Source: Verrucomicrobiota bacterium (lineage in GTDB: Bacteria > Chlamydiota > Chlamydiia > Chlamydiales > Rhabdochlamydiaceae). Taken from it: a stretch of DNA of 64,000 bases. This document shows positions 51,901 through 59,992 of this stretch, one piece after another. Numbering within the stretch: position 1 is the first letter of the stretch; every line of letters begins with the position of its first letter. The DNA lies in assembly GCA_018239715.1 (NCBI GenBank), contig JAFEGW010000001.1:1-64000 (forward strand), written 5' to 3'. A model generated the notes under the pieces. The model did no database searches. It saw nothing but the letters and a program-made list of their open reading frames with translations, and was not told the DNA's origin. The position numbers and the translations under genes are program-made.

Positions 51901-54465
51901 TATGCCGAAGGGCAGCGCCGCTATGTCGACTCAATGTCGCCATTTGCCCGCCAGTTTATCAAGCAGATGTCCAAACCTAAAATCGAGCATATTGACGGAC
52001 TTTCACCTGCCATTGCTATCGAGCAAAAAAGCCATGCCGGCAATCCCCGCAGCACCGTCGGAACAATGACCGAAGCTTACGATTTCCTGCGGATCCTCTA
52101 TGCATATCTGGGCATCCCTTATGCACCGGAGACAGGGGCTAAAATTGTCGCCATCAGCAAAGAGTACGTGGCGGATAAGCTACTGGAGCTCCCCGAGAAA
52201 ACCCGCCTTCAAATTCTCTCTCCGCTGCAGCTCAAGAAACAAGAGACGTTCGAAGAGCTAAAAGACCGCCTTCAAAAGCAAGGATATCTGCGCATCCGCC
52301 TCAACGGAACCTATTATGAACTCGATAGTCCTATCTCCTTTGATCCTCATCGTAAAAATGCGCTTTTTCTTGTGATCGACCGTTGTGTCGTTTCCCCTGA
52401 TATCCGGAAAAGGCTGCTAGAAGCTATTGAACAGGCTGCCTCTCCATCCAAAGGAAATCTCTATGTCGATGTGGAAGGAAAAGACCTTTTCTTCAACTTG
52501 GCCTTTGCCGATCCGACCACGGGGAAATCTTATCCGTCGATTACGCCTCATACCTTTTCTTTCAACACCGAGCAAGGGATGTGCCCAGACTGTTTAGGGC
52601 TCGGATTTCAATACGGGATTGATCTGCTCCGCAATAAAGAGCTGGCCGCTCTTTCACCCACTGCACTGCTCCGCGCTTTATGGCAGGATACTTCCACTCC
52701 GCAGGCGATCCGTTTTGTTCAAAATCTCTTGGAAAAATACGATATCGATCCCTATGAATCGCTGAAAAAACTTCCCTCCGAACATCTGCAGCTTTTCCTG
52801 CAGGGTCCCATGGAAATGAAAGGATTTCAGTGGCTGGGGCTTAATCACGTGCTGGGAAAAGCGGCGAAAATTCGCTCCGACCTGCGGGAATATCTTTCTC
52901 CCCTTTTGACGCAGACCACCTGCCTTTCTTGCCAAGGCTCGCGCCTGAGCAGCCTTGCCCGCCATGTTAAAATCGACCATCTCTCCGTCGCTGATTTCTG
53001 TAAACTCCCCATCGATGATGCTCTCGCATTTATGAACAAACTTACAGTCCCTCCTTTCCTCGAAGAAACCTACCGCCAGCTCCATCACCGCCTCCATTTC
53101 TTACAAGCGATCGGGCTGGGCTATCTCGCTTTAGAGCGGAGCGCTCCTACCTTAAGCGGCGGAGAAACCCAGCGGATCCGCCTGAGCCGGCAGCTCGGCA
53201 GCGGCCTGACCGGCTGTCTCTATGTTCTCGACGAGCCGACGATCGGCCTGCATCCGCTCGATAATGAGCTCCTAAACCAAGCTCTCCTGAAGCTTCGCGA
53301 CATGGGCAATACTCTTCTCCTTGTGGAGCACGATCCTCTGACGATCGGCATTGCAGATTACATTCTCGACTTCGGGCCCAAAGCCGGAAAAGAAGGAGGA
53401 AAAATCACTGCGCAAGGGACGCTCTCTCAAATTGAAAAAAATCCCGAGTCCCTCACAGGGGCCTATCTCAGCGGCCGTAAGAAAGTTCCCATTCCAACAT
53501 CACGTCGCAAGCCGAAAGCGTTTTTCTCCCTTAAAAACTGCCAGCTGCATAATTTGAAAAACTTCGATATCGAGATTCCGGTCTCTCTTTTCTCTTGCAT
53601 CACCGGAGTTTCCGGCAGCGGGAAATCGACTCTTTTGCACGACATTTTAAAACCGACGGTCGAAAAAAACCTCGAAGCTACTCCCTTCAACAAGCTCATT
53701 GTCCTCGACCAAAATCCACTCGGTCAAACAAGCCGCTCGGATGTTTCGACCTATGTCGATCTTCTAACACCGCTGCGCCACCTTTTTGCTCAAATCCCCG
53801 CGGCTCAGACAAAAGGGCTCCAGGCCAAACACTTCAGCTTTAACCACCGCCGGGGCATGTGCCCCGTTTGCTATGGGATTGGAACGAAGTCGATCCAACT
53901 CCAATTTCTTCCCGCCGTGAAAATGGTCTGCGAAGCCTGCCACGGCTATCGGCTCAATCCTTTAAGCCTCTCGATCCACTTCAAAGGCAAACACCTCGGG
54001 CATATCCTCCAGATGACAGTCAAAGAGGCCCGGGAATTCCTCGATGCCTTCCCTAAAATCGTTAAAATCCTCGACACGCTCATGGCCGTAGGCCTCGACT
54101 ATCTCCAGCTTGGACAGGAAATCTCCACTCTTTCCGGCGGCGAGCAGCAGAGGATCCGCCTCTCCCGCGAGCTTGCCAAAAGGTCTTCGGGCAAGACCCT
54201 CTACCTCTTTGACGAGCCGACCATCGGGCTCCATGCCGATGATATCGTTAAACTCCTGGCCATTTTCCATGAACTCGTCGACCGCGGCAATACCCTAGTT
54301 CTCATTGAGCATAATCTCGATGTGATCCTGAGTGCCGACCGGATCTTCGATTTGGGTCCTGGCGCCGGCAATAAAGGGGGGCATCTCATCGCCCAGGGCA
54401 CCCCTGAAGAAATCGCTCAAAATCATCAATCCGTGACAGGCCGTTTTCTTAAAGACCTTGTATGA
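48943..54465 (+). CDS. uvrA: double-length excinuclease ABC subunit A
   Basis: At 1840 residues this is two UvrA proteins fused head to tail, the chlamydial form. Walker A motifs occur at about residues 30 (GVSGSGKSS), 630 (GVSGSGKSS), 970 (GPSGSGKSS) and 1552 (GVSGSGKST); the LSGGE signatures are at about 478, 819, 1402 and 1729. Zinc-binding CxxC pairs appear in each half (CPTCQG, CPHCSG and CTHCEG; CPDCLG, CLSCQG, CPVCYG and CEACHG). UvrA scans DNA and loads UvrB in nucleotide-excision repair; normal UvrA acts as a dimer, so this chain may act as a covalent one. All four ATPase sites look intact. Confidence 0.97.
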   Translation: MKIVLKKVRVHNLKNVDLELEPNQFIVFTGVSGSGKSSLAFDTIYTEGQRRYVESLSAYARRHLGDFPKPDAELISGISPTIAIEQKATGRNPRSTVGTMTAIYDFLRVLFARTAVPHCPVSGEIVAPQSTLQIMEAIQALPKGSRLLILSPYAKAKKGEFKDDFAELLRRGFTRIRLDGTVVELTEEIRVDKQKPHDIDIVIDRIALPDNDRVKEAVTQALDFGKGLMSIYNTETKEETLFSQHAYAFKSGLSYPPLEPHDFSFNHPLGMCPTCQGLGVTRTFNLDVVLNPDLSLAEDCCSIAPSYTTVRYGNIYDNLARIFKFDIKTPWKKIPEKGKQAFLYGLPDKWTRMNFVHPHKRSRWMEYVQWRGVIQEAMDRYQAATSEVYREKMHELMEESVCPTCQGSRLKPYPSAAKLMGKTIAQITAFSIEEAAQFFKQVPRTKISEELLKEISERLRFLLGVGLSYITLERTAPTLSGGEAQRVRLASQIGSGLVSTTYVLDEPSIGLHPIDNTKLLHTLKTLRDKGNTVIVVEHDAETIFGADAVVDIGPLAGVKGGEVLYAGPVKGLLKCEKSITGAYLTGKMKIPIPEKRRKPSKDRITVKKASHHNLQKIDVEFPLGVFIAVTGVSGSGKSSLISDLLYPALSNHLHKSRLPVGKHQKIEGLDLIDKVIAIDQTPIGRTPRSNPATYIKLFDDIRDLFSQLPESIASGFKPGRFSFNVKEGSCPHCSGMGMVKIDMDFLEDEWVTCTHCEGKRFDEKTLSILYKGKNIHDVLEMSVAEAADFFSALPHIKVKLETLLRVGLDYIRLGQPSPTLSGGEAQRIKLAKELSRPSTGKTFYILDEPTTGLHFHDIGKLIEILQSLVDRGNTVLVIEHNMDLVKTTDWIIELGPEGGPGGGKLMAEGPPEKITQGKTATSQALREHFEAPAVEITPVKPLESIIVEGATQNNLKDITVQIPRGKITLCTGPSGSGKSSFAFETVYAEGQRRYVDSMSPFARQFIKQMSKPKIEHIDGLSPAIAIEQKSHAGNPRSTVGTMTEAYDFLRILYAYLGIPYAPETGAKIVAISKEYVADKLLELPEKTRLQILSPLQLKKQETFEELKDRLQKQGYLRIRLNGTYYELDSPISFDPHRKNALFLVIDRCVVSPDIRKRLLEAIEQAASPSKGNLYVDVEGKDLFFNLAFADPTTGKSYPSITPHTFSFNTEQGMCPDCLGLGFQYGIDLLRNKELAALSPTALLRALWQDTSTPQAIRFVQNLLEKYDIDPYESLKKLPSEHLQLFLQGPMEMKGFQWLGLNHVLGKAAKIRSDLREYLSPLLTQTTCLSCQGSRLSSLARHVKIDHLSVADFCKLPIDDALAFMNKLTVPPFLEETYRQLHHRLHFLQAIGLGYLALERSAPTLSGGETQRIRLSRQLGSGLTGCLYVLDEPTIGLHPLDNELLNQALLKLRDMGNTLLLVEHDPLTIGIADYILDFGPKAGKEGGKITAQGTLSQIEKNPESLTGAYLSGRKKVPIPTSRRKPKAFFSLKNCQLHNLKNFDIEIPVSLFSCITGVSGSGKSTLLHDILKPTVEKNLEATPFNKLIVLDQNPLGQTSRSDVSTYVDLLTPLRHLFAQIPAAQTKGLQAKHFSFNHRRGMCPVCYGIGTKSIQLQFLPAVKMVCEACHGYRLNPLSLSIHFKGKHLGHILQMTVKEAREFLDAFPKIVKILDTLMAVGLDYLQLGQEISTLSGGEQQRIRLSRELAKRSSGKTLYLFDEPTIGLHADDIVKLLAIFHELVDRGNTLVLIEHNLDVILSADRIFDLGPGAGNKGGHLIAQGTPEEIAQNHQSVTGRFLKDLV

Positions 54466-54706
54466 AAAGAAGGTAAATTTTTTGCCTTTTCTCCTTCACT
54501 GGGTACAAAACCTTGGATAAAATGAGATAAATCCGAGGCTTTTTTGATATTTCATAAATCATTTATTATTAACTAGTTAAATAATTAAAAATATAAATTT
54601 ATTCAATAATAATTTTAATATTTATCTATTAAATCGTTTATTAATTCGATTGTTATATAACTTAATTTTAAGTATAATACTAATTAAAGTTTAAATTGGA
54701 TTAATT
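54466..54706. other. AT-rich intergenic region
   Basis: Nearly pure A/T from about 54540 to 54690, with several TTATTAA/TTAATAA-like runs. A TATAAT-type -10 lies about 30 bases upstream of the ATG at 54707. No gene, tRNA or clear hairpin is visible apart from an imperfect stem just after uvrA. It probably serves as the promoter region of the following gene. Confidence 0.6.
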
Positions 54707-57016
54707 ATGGTTTTAGAACAAATAAAATTGAGTTCGTCTAAAGCAGAGATTACGACAGCATACCTCGTTTCTGATAGTGCTGTGATGGTTTCCGATTCGT
54801 TCTTCCATTATATCTGTGAGTTTCTAGACAGTCTTAAAGAGTCTATGGCTGAATTTTTCCAAGGAAAGAATGTTAAAAAACTCGACCAAGACCCTCTCCG
54901 TGTGAAAGTTGCCAAAGAAGAAAAGCAGGCTGAAAAAAAAGAAGAAGCAATCTCTCAAATCCGACAACTATTGAAAGAACCTATTTCGGCTTTTGAGAAG
55001 CTTAAAAATTGGCTCTCTCTTCCTCCGTCCCTTTCTCCTTTACTCGAAATGGTGATGAAAAAGGGGACTCAGTTGGATGTCCAGGCAAGTATAGAAAATC
55101 AATTTTTGGGTTTTATTACCAATGTCACTATTCCTAGCGGAAGCCTCAAGGGAAAAGCAATGCTTCAAGTTCCTTTAGTCCCTCCAGCTGCTAAGGATGC
55201 AGCTGTTGAAGTGGACCCTGCTATGGAGAAGCTCATGAAAACTCTGCTGGCTAAACTCCTATCCGTGGATCCAAAAACAGCTGAAAAGCTTCAACTCACC
55301 GACGATCAAAAAGCAAAGGACCTTCAATTTCAAGAAGATATCTTTAAAATCCTTTTGACCCTTCCCTCTCAATTAATCCATTTGACATGGGTTAAGGGAT
55401 CTGCCGACATCAGCGTGACCCTCCCCGGAGGAGCTGTATTAAAATTGACTTTTGAAATCCCCCTGCAGCCCAACGAAAAAAACGATTTCCACGCTTTCTT
55501 GCAAACCCTTCTAAAAGAGAATTATAAAGGCATAGCTTCCCTTCTGTCGAAAGATATGGTCTTTACTTGGGCTGGCTCCCATTCACAATTTAAGATTCAA
55601 TTTCCTCAGCAGATCGCCCTGCGGCTCCACAAACTCGAGATTGAAAATGAAGGTTTGGCAAGTTTGCTTGGATCCCATACCACTGTCGTGCTTCCCCAAT
55701 CCCTGACTGGAACAGTGAATTTTAAAGAAAATTCCATTGAATTCGGCCCAGGGACCACCTTCCAGATCAAGAAAAAGTTCCCCTTGCCGGATAAAGATAT
55801 CACGATGAAGAAAATTGCTTATGATCCTATCAAGAATACGATCAAATTAAATCTCTCAACTTCGCTGATCGTCGATGTCGATTTACCCGAGATCACAATC
55901 GACTTGAATGAATCTAAAAAGCCTGCGCCTCAAAAACCAGCAGGCAAAAGCCTGATTGATTTTGAGTTTATCCCCTTTGATAGTCCCGTACCTCTCTCAG
56001 CGGCTGCTGCAAAAAAACAGACTGCTGTCAAACGGGCACCTGAGAAACCTACAGTACCTGTTTTTGAAACCATCAAAAACTTGATCCAGATCCCGGTGTC
56101 TTTTTTGCCGATGGTCAAAAAGCTTTTTGCTGGAAGTACAGCGCTCGATCTGAAAGTAGGACTGTCAGAAAATGTCACCCTATCTTCAGAAATTAAACTG
56201 CCGGATTTAGGCCTGCTGGGTCATGCCCAGCTGATCGTTCCGACAAAAACACCCGCATCTCCGGATACTTTACCTGCAGATCTCCATCCCGGGATTGAAA
56301 AGCTTTTAAGTCAAAAACTCTCTTCGAAAATTAAAGACGCCCATCAACTCCGCGAGATCATGGACCTGCTTTTAACTCTCCCGACGCAAGATATCCACAT
56401 TGATTGGAGAGGAGCAGAAAATCCTGCTACTGTCATTTTAACTCTTCCGAAGGGTATGATTTTGAAACTCGATCTCAAGATTCCTGACTCAGACAAAAAA
56501 GATCAGCCGGATATTGTCCGAGAACTGCTCAAGACAGTTTTGAAGGAGAAGTTTGCAGCAATAGAGCCTCTTCTTTCTCAAAGCTTCGTTTTCAAATGGT
56601 CAGGGTCCGCTTCTAAATTCCGGATCGAATTTGTCGAACAGCAAGTCTTCCATCTTAAATCCCTCCAATTGAAAAAAGAAGGTTTGCTCAAAACGATGGT
56701 GGCTAACCTCGTGGGTTGGATCGTCCGGGGCACCTCTGTTGCCCTTCCCCGAAAAATCGAAGGAACAGCCAGCCTCAAAGACGCCTCGGTTAAATTTAAT
56801 AATGTCAAATTTACAGTGAAAACTGGACTCTTTTCGAAAGAAATCGGCCTTGAAAGCGTCTCTTTCAATCCGGACAAAAATGAAGTGAATTTAGGGATTG
56901 AATGCTTCGGAAGCCATGCCCTCTCGATCGACTTAAATGAATCGAATGTCGAGGATTTTAACTTTGCCATTCTTTCGCGCCTCTCTCGCCGCCCCGACCT
57001 CGCAATGATTCCTTAA
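54707..57016 (+). CDS. hypothetical protein with two internal repeats, 769 aa
   Basis: The protein is built from two related halves offset by about 356 residues. The repeat opens with FEKLKNWLSLPPSLSPLLE (about residue 96) and FETIKNLIQIPVSFLPMVK (about 452), shares LLTLPSQLIHLTW versus LLTLPTQDIHIDW, VTLPGGAVLKL versus LTLPKGMILKL, and MVFTWAGSHSQFKIQF versus FVFKWSGSASKFRIEF, and each ends with IDLNES. The pattern is beta-rich and soluble, with no signal peptide. No family recognised; similar repeats could be lipid- or protein-binding beta sandwiches. The upstream region is unusually AT-rich. Confidence 0.68.
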   Translation: MVLEQIKLSSSKAEITTAYLVSDSAVMVSDSFFHYICEFLDSLKESMAEFFQGKNVKKLDQDPLRVKVAKEEKQAEKKEEAISQIRQLLKEPISAFEKLKNWLSLPPSLSPLLEMVMKKGTQLDVQASIENQFLGFITNVTIPSGSLKGKAMLQVPLVPPAAKDAAVEVDPAMEKLMKTLLAKLLSVDPKTAEKLQLTDDQKAKDLQFQEDIFKILLTLPSQLIHLTWVKGSADISVTLPGGAVLKLTFEIPLQPNEKNDFHAFLQTLLKENYKGIASLLSKDMVFTWAGSHSQFKIQFPQQIALRLHKLEIENEGLASLLGSHTTVVLPQSLTGTVNFKENSIEFGPGTTFQIKKKFPLPDKDITMKKIAYDPIKNTIKLNLSTSLIVDVDLPEITIDLNESKKPAPQKPAGKSLIDFEFIPFDSPVPLSAAAAKKQTAVKRAPEKPTVPVFETIKNLIQIPVSFLPMVKKLFAGSTALDLKVGLSENVTLSSEIKLPDLGLLGHAQLIVPTKTPASPDTLPADLHPGIEKLLSQKLSSKIKDAHQLREIMDLLLTLPTQDIHIDWRGAENPATVILTLPKGMILKLDLKIPDSDKKDQPDIVRELLKTVLKEKFAAIEPLLSQSFVFKWSGSASKFRIEFVEQQVFHLKSLQLKKEGLLKTMVANLVGWIVRGTSVALPRKIEGTASLKDASVKFNNVKFTVKTGLFSKEIGLESVSFNPDKNEVNLGIECFGSHALSIDLNESNVEDFNFAILSRLSRRPDLAMIP

Positions 57017-57291
57017 GCCTTAGGAGGGTGCATTCGTAAAAAGCGCTCGATATTTTCTCGTAATTGCAATCGCTCTACATACTTACCCAATTTACCCAGA
57101 CCCACAAGGCCCTGGACCACGACATAGGCATAAAACACCTTCCGCCCGAATAGAGTATTAACAGCTACTGCTGCCGTCGCATGGATAACGCCTCCAGTAG
57201 CTCCAAACCAAGGCCTCTGCCAGCAAATGTGGCCTACTACAGCCCCGGCTGCAGCTCCCATTAGAGCTCCATGAGTGAAGTTCAATTCCAT
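57013..57291 (-). CDS. small glycine-rich membrane protein, 92 aa
   Basis: The protein has two hydrophobic segments, GALMGAAAGAVVGHICW and ATGGVIHATAAVAVNTLF, of glycine/alanine-zipper type, plus a weak third. The C-terminal 25 residues are basic. The stop overlaps the convergent neighbour by 4 bases. No ribosome site is evident ahead of the ATG; a TATGAT-like -10 lies further up. Function unknown. Confidence 0.55.
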   Translation of the reverse strand: MELNFTHGALMGAAAGAVVGHICWQRPWFGATGGVIHATAAVAVNTLFGRKVFYAYVVVQGLVGLGKLGKYVERLQLRENIERFLRMHPPKA

Positions 57292-57417
57292 ACAAATTTT
57301 CTAAAGTACGCCCATCATAAATCTGTCTGCAAACCGATGTCAACTTCTATCTAAATTATTCCCATAATATCGAACGAAAGAGTATTATTATTCCATTCAA
57401 AAGTTGAGAAATCAAAA

Positions 57418-59022
57418 ATGAAGCCTTTACTATTTTTTTTCGGAGCGATTATGTGTTTATTAATGTCGTGCGATAAAATAGACCCCTCCATGAGTAAGGC
57501 TAAGCAACATCTGAGAATTAACCTGAAGAAAGAGCCTGTCTCTTTAGACCCTCGCAAGGGAAACGATATGGTCGCATCCCAACTGCACTTCATGCTGTTC
57601 GAAGGGCTTTTAAAACTCAATCCCGACCTAACCCTTTCTCCTGCTCAAGCTCAATCTTACGAAGTCTCCCCTGACCAGAAAATTTACACTTTTCATTTGC
57701 GTGGCACGGTGTGGTCAGATGGGACTCCTGTGACTGCCTATGATTTTGAAAAGAGTTGGAAGAGCATGCTGAACCCGGTGTTTCCTTGCCCTGATGCCTA
57801 TCTCCTTTATTTGATTAAGAACGCTCGGCAAGCCAAAAAAGGAGAAATCCCTCTTTACCAAGTCGGCATCACATCTAAAGATGCCAAAACATTGGTCGTC
57901 GAGCTTGAAGCTCCAGCCCCCTATTTTTTACAAACGGTTGCCTCCTCGGTCCTCCTGCCTGTCAACTTTCAACTCGACTCTAAAGAGCCCGATTGGGCCG
58001 ACTCATCAAAATACTTCGTTTCCAACGGCCCTTTTGTTTTGAAAGACTGGAAACTCAATCAAGAACTCGTCCTCGAGAAAAACCCGCACTTCCATCAAGC
58101 ACGTGAAGTTAAGCTCGACCGCGTCTCCTTTGAGATCATCGACAACGAGGCCACCGTCCTCTATTTGTTTTCCAGCGGCCATTTTGATTTAGTGGGGGCT
58201 CCTCTTTCATTTATCCCTTCCATGATCCGGCATGACACTGAGAAAAAAAGACTCTTAAAAACCTATCCTGTCGCTACGACAAAATTTCTCGCTTTCAATA
58301 CGGCTGATTTCCCATTCAGCAACGTCAATATCCGGCGCGCTTTTGCCTATGCCATCAACCGAAAAGATCTTGTCGACCACATCGCCCAAATGGACCAAAA
58401 ACCTGCCCTCACTATCATTCCTCCTTCCTTGCTGCCTCCAGGCCAGCCCCACTTTTTTACCGATGCCGATTTTCAGAAGGCACAAGAGTTCTTGCAAAAA
58501 GGACTCGATGAGTTGCAAATCCAACGCGAAGATCTGCGCAACATCTCTTTCATGTACTGCTCGAGTGCAGTGAACCAGTCCCTTGTGCAAGAGCTACAAA
58601 ACCGCTGGGAAAAAGTGCTCGGGGTGCAGGTGGATTTAGAAAGTGTCGAATTTAAAAATCTCCACGATAGGTCGAAAAAAGGGGCTTTTTCCATCGGGCT
58701 GTTTGCCTGGCTTGCCGACTACAGCGACCCGATGAACATTTTAGAGCGGTTCCAAGATAAGACAAGCCATCGCAATTACCCTAAATGGCACAGCGAAAAG
58801 TATAATCAACTCCTCGAGCAAGCTCTGAAATCCCCTGTGCGGGAAGCCTACTTACAAAAAGTCCAACAAGCCGAAAAACTCCTCCTCGAGGAGATGCCTA
58901 TTGCCTGTCTTTATCACGATAATTACGCTTTTCTGATCCAGCCGCACGTCAAGGGCTTTGAGGTCTCCCCTCTAGGTCATATCTATTTCGAAAAGATTTC
59001 GATTGTGCCTTCTAACAAATGA
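57418..59022 (+). CDS. oppA: peptide ABC transporter substrate-binding lipoprotein, OppA-type
   Basis: The 534-residue protein has a lipoprotein signal with lipobox LLMSC (Cys18), then the OppA/DppA fold: NLKKEPVSLDPRKGND, LFEGLLKLNPD, YTFHLRGTVWSDGTPVTAYDFEKSW in conserved order, and NIRRAFAYAINRKDLV. It would bind oligopeptides (or a related ligand) in the periplasm and hand them to an Opp-type permease; permease genes are not in the window. Length is family-typical. Confidence 0.93.
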   Translation: MKPLLFFFGAIMCLLMSCDKIDPSMSKAKQHLRINLKKEPVSLDPRKGNDMVASQLHFMLFEGLLKLNPDLTLSPAQAQSYEVSPDQKIYTFHLRGTVWSDGTPVTAYDFEKSWKSMLNPVFPCPDAYLLYLIKNARQAKKGEIPLYQVGITSKDAKTLVVELEAPAPYFLQTVASSVLLPVNFQLDSKEPDWADSSKYFVSNGPFVLKDWKLNQELVLEKNPHFHQAREVKLDRVSFEIIDNEATVLYLFSSGHFDLVGAPLSFIPSMIRHDTEKKRLLKTYPVATTKFLAFNTADFPFSNVNIRRAFAYAINRKDLVDHIAQMDQKPALTIIPPSLLPPGQPHFFTDADFQKAQEFLQKGLDELQIQREDLRNISFMYCSSAVNQSLVQELQNRWEKVLGVQVDLESVEFKNLHDRSKKGAFSIGLFAWLADYSDPMNILERFQDKTSHRNYPKWHSEKYNQLLEQALKSPVREAYLQKVQQAEKLLLEEMPIACLYHDNYAFLIQPHVKGFEVSPLGHIYFEKISIVPSNK

Positions 59023-59055
59023 ATTATCTAGGCAAACCTTAGGTAGCACAATTAT

Positions 59056-59550
59056 CCCAGGCTACTCAGCACATAATGGGCTATTTTTGTCATTTGTTTG
59101 TTATTCTTACATCTATTGATTTGCAGTTGATCTAGCAAACCAATCGCTTGGATCTTCTCATACTCCTCGGCTGAGGTTGTGGCGATCCAAAGCGGCTTCC
59201 CTTCTTTGCCTGTAATAAGATGAAGAAGGGATCATTTTCCTTTGTAGCCATGGTCAACTTCTCCTCCTTCAGGCCCTGAGGGAAAAAGAGCCGTCGATGG
59301 CTACCTGACTTAGGTCTATTTTCTTTTCGGCTAGACCGGCTTGAAAAAGGCCACTTAACACCTTATCAAACACATATGCTTGTTTCAGAATTATCAACCA
59401 ACGATGTGCTGTTGATTTTGAACAATATAAACTGGTGTTTATAGGAATATCTGCTCAACGGCAATCTCTCGTTAAAACAAATAGAATCGAGTTCCAAACT
59501 TTTCTAAAATCCGCTCGAGGAACTCCACGTTATGGAGGAGGAGTCCAGTT
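59056..59550 (-). mobile_element. decayed IS5-family transposase remnant
   Basis: This 640-base gap has no intact ORF, but minus-strand frames yield transposase pieces in order: VPRADFRKVWNSILFVLTRDCR-stop-ADIP, KSTAHRWL, LAEKKIDLSQVAIDGSFS (the first catalytic Asp region), GGEVDHGYKGK, and GSLLHLITGKEGKPLWIATTS. They match the IS5-type DDE order, with at least two frameshifts and several stops, including TGA for an expected Trp at 59455-59457. The C-terminal third with the last Glu is missing or unrecognisable, and no terminal repeats were identified. The flanks 59023-59055 and 59551-59662 show nothing further. Confidence 0.8.
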
Positions 59551-59662
59551 AATCAATCCTTGGATGGTTTTCTATTGTGAATCTGACAAATGAAAGCAAT
59601 GTTGTATGCTTGCTCTTTTAAAACACAAGCATCTTACTACTTAAAATTTTATTCGGATAGGC

Positions 59663-59992
59663 TCATACTTGCAGCGCTAAGTTAGTATTGTTAAAAGACA
59701 TTTTTGTTCTTTTTCGATACTTATCAAAAAAACCTATAGATCCTAAGCAGGCTAAACCAATATTTGGTCCATAAGCAGGATGCGGAAAGTCTTTCTGTAA
59801 TCTTTGCTTAAATTCTTCTTCAGCTTTCTTGAAGAAAATATCAGCTGTACTATTAATTCTTGTTTCACTGGTTATATTTTTTTCCTTAATCCATTGAACA
59901 GTTTTCAGTAGATAAGCTTCAGCAACTTCTTTTCTCAATAATTCAGCATGTATTGAAAAATCCGCATCATTGACTTTCATATGAATGGCCAT
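59663..59992 (-). CDS. hypothetical protein, 109 aa
   Basis: The 109-residue protein is charged and mostly helical, with a C-terminal GLACLGSIGFF stretch. I recognise no family. Its ATG overlaps the stop of the preceding gene by 1 base (TAATG), so its translation is coupled to that of the LanM-like kinase-fold gene, suggesting a functional link. It lies beside the decayed IS element. Confidence 0.55.
   Translation of the reverse strand: MAIHMKVNDADFSIHAELLRKEVAEAYLLKTVQWIKEKNITSETRINSTADIFFKKAEEEFKQRLQKDFPHPAYGPNIGLACLGSIGFFDKYRKRTKMSFNNTNLALQV

Noticed and set aside
54540-54690. Replication origin in the AT-rich block
   Set aside because: No DnaA-box cluster, no dnaA/dnaN or parAB neighbours; a promoter region explains it.
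59663-59992. The 109-aa ORF as a lanthipeptide precursor for the LanM-like protein
   Set aside because: It lacks a leader-core cleavage motif and a Cys/Ser/Thr-rich C-terminal core; it is too charged and helical.
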